DNA from: Rusavskia elegans | Taxonomy: Eukaryota > Ascomycota > Lecanoromycetes > Teloschistales > Teloschistaceae | Direction of reading: 5' to 3' | Assembly (NCBI GenBank): GCA_011316305.1 | Contig: SAUG01000125.1 | Span: 114,474 to 178,473 of the forward strand | DNA length: 64,000 nt | Translations under genes and position numbers: made by a program | In this document: positions 58,822-64,000 of the stretch, piece after piece | Layout of the letters: each line of letters opens with the position of its first letter | Position numbering within the stretch: position 1 is the stretch's first letter | The notes under the pieces: model-generated | Database searches by the model: none | Told to the model about the DNA's origin: nothing | Seen by the model: only the letters and a program-made list of their open reading frames with translations

Positions 58822-60875
58822 ATGTCAACACCATCAGCAGCGCAGACAAGTAAGTCTGGTACAATGGTGGCCCCCAAGACCGCGCCCACGAAGGCTTCAC
58901 CTACCAAAGCCGCGGCAAAGATGCACCGAAGATCACGGTCAGGTTGGTGCTTCAGGCAACTCTAGCGATGTGCGGGTCACTAATCCCTTCCGCAGGCTGT
59001 TTCACATGCCGTCTCCGCAGAAAGAAGTGTGACGAAGGAAGGAGTCAATGTAAAGCTTGCAAACACCTGGGGTTGAAATGCGAATACAAGAGGCCCATGT
59101 GGTGGAGCAACAATGAGCAGCGGAAGCAGCAAAAAGAGAACATCAAGAACATCATCAAGCGCACGAAGCTCACAGAAAAGACGGCGCAAATAGGCACATC
59201 ATGCGCGGAAACCCCTCCTGGGCTCTCACACTCTTTGCCAACATCAGCGACATATTCCGAGGCGACAGCTCGTACTCGTGCGCCATCCATTGATTCTCAA
59301 CACTCTCCGGTTTATGACTTCAACCAACCCCTTTCTCACGACTACTATGACTATCATCCACACATTGCCTCCCCTCCTTACGACACAAATGCACACTACC
59401 AACCTTTTCAGTCGACACCTTACGAGGTTGACATCAAGACCGAAAGACAGATGTTCGTCAACGACATCCCCACAAGGCGCGATTCAACCATATCGACGTT
59501 CAGTACATACCAGCCACCGCCCCCTCAGCCCACTCTACCCTCCTTCCCAGAAGACGACTGGATCAATGAGGATATCTATAATACAGGAGACATGTTCAGT
59601 GGCGAGGAAGGATTGGATCTTGAATTCTTCGACTTCTCACACGGGAACCCTCAGGCCTCGCAGCAAGCTCTAATCCAGGTCGATGACTGCGACCGACCAT
59701 TACTGGATCATTTCATCGACAACGTTTTACGGTTGATCTTCCCAATTCTCGAAGTCAACCAACATGGTTCAGCAAGGTCGGAGGTCATACTGCCTGCACT
59801 CGAATCTAACCGCTGTTATCTCCACTGTTGCCTGAGCGTGTCGGCAATCCATCTGAAATCCACGCGCGGTCTCCAGGGCGAGCAAATCGACAACGACATA
59901 CTACGCCATCGATGTGCGACCATTACCGAGCTGTGCGGAGCTTTGAACAATGATTCGAACCATTTGCAGATCTTAGAGGCAACACTCGGAATGATATTCT
60001 TCCAGTGTTCTGTCGGACGACCCAGCGATGCGCTTCCAGACGTTCCGTGGCATGCCCACTTCGAGGCCGCAACCAGCCTGGTCAGAAAGCTGGAGTTACC
60101 GCACGCCATGATCCACGATAATAACGCCCAGATGCATCCTCCGTTCAACATGACGCTGGCTTCGTGGATCGATATCCTCGGGGCAACCATGCTTGGAAGA
60201 TCGCCTCAGTTTGCTGATACCTACCGGGAGAAGAACCAGAGCGGGTCTACTTCGGGCTTGTGCGAGTTGATGGGCTGCGAAGACAGCATGATGTACCTGA
60301 TATCCGAAATCGCATGTCTCGACGCGCTCAAGTCGGCCAACGGGATCAATGATATGCAGCTGTGCCAACTCATTGGATCGCTGGGGAAGTCCCTCGACAG
60401 GACTGAAGTGCCCCCGGAGTCCTTGGCTTGGCCGTACTCTTCAACGGGCGCAATTCGGCCCCGACAGTTGTCGCGCAACATGACGGCCATCTTCCGAGTT
60501 GCAGCTCGAATCTACCTATGCAGCCTGGTTCCGCATGCGTCCAAAGAGGATCCGACGATGCAAACACTGATTGAACGCTTCGTCTCGATTTTGCTATTGA
60601 TTCCTCACGGACCGGACGGCTTTGATCGATCGATCGTATGGCCACTGCTCATTGCGGGATCACAAAGCACAAGCCGATCCATCTTTCGGCAAGCGTTGGC
60701 GGGTCGCATGGCCAGCTTGGGCGAACACGCAGAATTCGGTAGCTTCGGTCGGATGGTGCGCCTGCTTCAGGAAGTATGGTGCCAATCGGACGAAGCGGAC
60801 CGAGCAGGAAGCGGACAGAACGTCCACTGGCGGGACGTGATGCAGCAGAAGGGCTGGGACTTCTTGCTCATCTGA
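58822..60875 (+). CDS. Zn2Cys6 binuclear cluster transcription factor
   Basis: Exons 58822-58942 and 58996-60875 give 666 residues. After a basic, Ala/Lys-rich leader (APKTAPTKASPTKAAAKMHR) the intron splits the codon before the DNA-binding domain: CFTCRLRRKKCDEGRSQCKA, then CKHLGLKC. The six Cys have the C-x2-C-x6-C-x6-C-x2-C-x6-C spacing that binds two zinc ions. A basic coiled helix follows (NNEQRKQQKENIKNIIKRTK), typical of a dimerisation linker. The middle is Pro/Ser/Tyr-rich, and from about 270 the C-terminal half has the helical pattern of the fungal-specific regulatory domain 2 (DCDRPLLDHFIDNVLRLIFP ... CYLHCCLSVSAIHLKS). The factor is nuclear; its targets are unknown. It is not obviously linked to any neighbouring gene cluster. 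Confidence 0.9.
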
Positions 60876-61612
60876 GGCGGCGATCTTGACGATTGCTCGC
60901 ATTGGCAAGGGTCATATTCCCATAATACGCTGCTCATCCTGGTCTATTCGCTTCCTCCCTTCCCGAAGACGAAGGCCTCCGGCAACAGGATTGAAAATTT
61001 ACGATTGTGAATGGGCGGAGCATGTACGACATGGAGTGGCAAAGCATGATGACTGAGTGGAGTTTTTGACCTTTTATATACCCCATTTCGTTTTTACTGG
61101 TTATAGAGGGTCTGAGGATGGAAGGAGTTTGGGAGGAGAAACCTCAAGACCGAGTCACTCCCTCTTGGTGGCGGTCTATCTCGAATCTTCTCAGATTCCC
61201 AGATAATGTATTGCATAGTCTGAGCTGCATTTGAAGCAGACCAAACATAGTCACAAATATACCCAGCTCGACAAGATCTTTTACTCCTGCATCCTCAAAG
61301 ACCGAGATGTAGGACTCCGAGCTTCCTAGGGTATCCGCGGTGCTAACATGTTTGCCGGCTGTTGGTATTTTACAGCCCCTTTTGTTACAAGGCTTCCTTG
61401 AAAAAAGGAGGTGGCGAATTGGATATTGGAACTTTGAGGCGGACTTCTCCGCAGTCCGTTACATACTACATGCATGCACCCTCCGGATAACATCACACAC
61501 CTATCGTCATAATCCTCGACGAGCAAGGACAAGGAGCTCCTGGCCGGGACTTTGATACTGTCTCCATGTCAAGGCTCTCTCCAATATCACTCGAGTTGAG
61601 GACCCGGCTGTT
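60876..61612. promoter_or_regulatory. Spacer upstream of the MoCo sulfurase gene
   Basis: 740 bp between two co-oriented genes: terminator of the regulator and promoter of the sulfurase. No coding sequence recognised. Confidence 0.4.
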
Positions 61613-64000
61613 ATGGCCACCCTGAGTGGTAACGAGGCCTGGCCCCCTCCGCAGCCAAATGTGAGGCCAGTCTACAATGAAAACATTGATGACCTTCGTC
61701 GAGAAGAGTATCCGATGCTCAAGGGTAACTACACATGCTTCGTTCGACACTCAAATCAACTAATACCCTACAGACACTGTGTATCTCGACCATGCCGGTG
61801 TCACTCCCTACCCCAAATCTCTCATCGAGCAGTCGTCAAAACTTTTGATGCAACATCTGTTTGGAAATCCCCATTCCAATTCTTCGTCATCACAGCTTTC
61901 CACTCGCCATATTGAGGATATTCGACATCGAGCACTGCGCTTCCTCAAGGCTGATCCCGCGTTCTTTGATCTTGTCTTCGTCGCCAACGCCACCGCTGGC
62001 ATCAAACTGGTCGCCGAGGCTTTCAGGGAACAGCCGGGGGGCTTCTGGTACGGATATCACAAAGATGCTCATACCAGCTTGATCGGCATGAGGGAAGCTG
62101 CCTCAGAGCACCGTTGCTTTGGCCACGACGAGGAGGTCGCCTACTGGGTGCAAACTCTCTCCGCTCCATCATCAGGAGCACCTTCTCAATGTGCTCAAAA
62201 TGGGCTTTTTGCCTATCCGGCCCAGTCGAATCTGAATGGAAGACGTTTGCCATTCTTTTGGCCTGGTCTTTTGCGCTCCTCCTGCCAGTCTTCGAAATGG
62301 AACGTCTACTCGCTGTTAGATGCTGCTGCTTTGCTCTCAACCTCTCCGCTTGACCTAAGTGACCCTTCTCAAGCGCCAGACTACACCGTCTTCAGCTTCT
62401 ACAAAATATTCGGTTTCCCTGATCTCGGTGCCTTGGTCATTCGAAAAGGTTCTGCTTTACCTTTCGCTGGTCGCAAGTACTTTGGCGGAGGGACAGTGGA
62501 AAGTGTGACTTGTACGAACGAAAGCTGGCATATGAGGAAACAGGACAGCCTACATGAGCAGCTGGAGGACGGCACGCTCCCTGTTCATAGTATTGTGGCG
62601 CTCGGGACCGCTTTTGATGTACATGAAAAGCTATTTGGCTCTCTCGAGCGTATTTCCTCTCACACTTCATTTCTCACGAATCACCTCTATGAAGGCCTCT
62701 CTTCTTTGCGGCATGCGAACGGGCTACCGGTCTGCACCATCTACAAGGATTCAAGATCATCCTATCAGGATGCTTCAACGCAAGGTCCTGTCGTTGCTTT
62801 TAACATCCGCAACAGCAACGACGAATGGGTCAGCAATGCAGAGGTCGAGAAATTAGCCGCGATTAGAAACATTCAATTTAGGACCGGCGGTCTCTGTAAT
62901 CCAGGAGGCATTGCCTCGTTCCTCCGCCTGGAACCTCGGGATGTGAGGCGTAACTTCTCTGCTGGGCAAAGATGTGGTAACGAGAACGACGTTCACGACG
63001 GAAAACCAACAGGTGCCATTAGGCTCAGTCTAGGGGCGATGAGCAACATGCAAGATATCACAGCCGTCGTCCGCTTCGTCGAAGAGTTCTTCGTCGATAA
63101 CCGATGTCAACCTAGACCCAGTGTCAGTCTCGGAGCAAACGATGAATTCTATGTTGAAATGGTGTCCATTTACCCTATCAAAAGCTGTGGTAGCTGGCAG
63201 ATACCCCCAGGTCTTGAGTGGGATATCAGACCCGAAGGTCTAGCATGGGATCGCGAATGGTGTCTCATCCATCAAGGAACCAGGGCCGCATTGAGCCAGA
63301 AAAGACTCCCACAAATGGCGTTGCTACGTCCGAAGATCGACTTTGAAGGGGGTGCCTTACGGGTACGATTCGACGGCACACTTCCTCCCTCGATACCCAA
63401 TGAGGTTACAGTTCCTCTTTCGTTAGACCCAGCATCTCTCCAAGATCCGACACCGCAGGACAGCAATACGTGCTGTCCATCCCGCGTCTGCGGTGATTCC
63501 GTGTCCGCCTACACATATACCTCTCCAGACATAGCCGCTTTCTTCACAGCCGCCCTCTCCACGCCCTGCACACTCGCGCGATACCCAACCGGTCCGTCGT
63601 CGACTCGCCACAGCAAGCTCCATCTTCAACCACCAAGACCTAAATTCATACCACAGGCCTTGCGATCAGAACAACCCATCCCCGGCGCCTTCCCTCCCAC
63701 CCCTCCTCCTTCGCCCCCACTCCCAAACACCACAAACCAGCCTGGCACGCTCCCCATCCTCCTCTCAAACGAATCCCCTATCCTCACCATCTCCCGCTCC
63801 AGCCTCAACCACCTCAACAAAGCCATCGCCCTAAAATCCCCACATGCAAAACCTGCCCCCGCCTCCGTCTTCCGCGCCAATATCATCCTCGCTCAATCCG
63901 GTCCAGCAACCCCTACCCCTTACGACGAAGACAACTGGACCGCTCTCCGTATCCTCTCCAGTCCCTTCTCCCCCCGTAAATCTGCTCCCGCCGATGCACC
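61613..64000 (+). CDS. hxB: Molybdenum cofactor sulfurase, 3' end beyond window
   Basis: Exon 1 is 61613-61724, intron 61725-61773 (GTAACT...CTACAG), and exon 2 runs open from 61774 to the right edge, so about 780 residues are visible. The N-terminal half is a NifS-like, PLP-dependent class V aminotransferase: TVYLDHAGVTPYPKSL, NPHSNSSSSQLS, the PLP lysine in VFSFYKIFGFPDLGALVIRK (about residue 250) and the persulfide cysteine in FRTGGLCNPGG (about 412). From about 500 a MOSC N-terminal beta-barrel follows (VSIYPIKSCGSWQIP), with the MOSC domain beginning near the edge. The enzyme takes sulfur from cysteine and makes the sulfo form of the cofactor needed by xanthine dehydrogenase and aldehyde oxidases (hxB in Aspergillus nidulans, MOCOS in animals). 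Confidence 0.92.

Overview
The window is nuclear DNA from a filamentous ascomycete (Pezizomycotina). Genes are interrupted by short introns of about 40-100 bp with GT...AG ends and CTNAY-like branch sites. The gene content includes a Zn2Cys6 regulator, a NACHT/WD40 STAND protein, a WSC protein, MFS transporters, a P450 and Izh/PAQR receptors. One long block has the mark of repeat-induced point mutation (RIP). I cannot name the species from the sequence alone; a dothideomycete or related lineage is a guess.

Layout. 0-10.4 kb: the end of a SET-domain gene, a broken Helo-like remnant, a PAQR membrane receptor with a 13-nt microexon, a multi-span membrane protein, a coiled-coil protein and a BTB protein. 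11.7-13.6 kb: a sugar transporter. 15.8-24.3 kb: a block that looks like a decayed or partial secondary-metabolism cluster. It holds a 3-beta-HSD-like dehydrogenase, a P450 with an unusual haem loop, an O-methyltransferase relic, a palindromic MITE-like element, a secreted-type hypothetical protein and a DHA1 drug-type MFS pump. No backbone synthase is visible. 24.3-31.2 kb: a large lipase-NACHT-WD40 protein, divergent from a fructosamine-3-kinase-like gene.

31.39-40.27 kb is an 8.9-kb A+T-rich block without genes in which CpA and TpG have almost disappeared, as expected of heavy RIP. It contains diverged direct repeats and a 467-bp non-autonomous hAT-like element with terminal inverted repeats and an 8-bp target-site duplication. 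40.9-64 kb returns to ordinary gene-bearing DNA: a PhyH-family dioxygenase, a WSC protein, a THOC5-like THO subunit, a second PAQR receptor (Izh3-like, long helical N-terminus), two conserved fungal proteins of unknown role, a SAM+PH protein, a Zn2Cys6 factor and the first ~2.4 kb of a molybdenum-cofactor sulfurase that leaves the window on the right.

Two window-wide patterns stand out. Four otherwise well-formed genes (SET, coiled-coil, BTB, NACHT-WD40) each need one base removed, best placed at a short homopolymer, to stay in frame; this suggests assembly indels as much as real decay. Three introns appear to use GC instead of GT at the donor site. Exon boundaries below were worked out by hand from splice signals, frame and family consensus, and are predictions.
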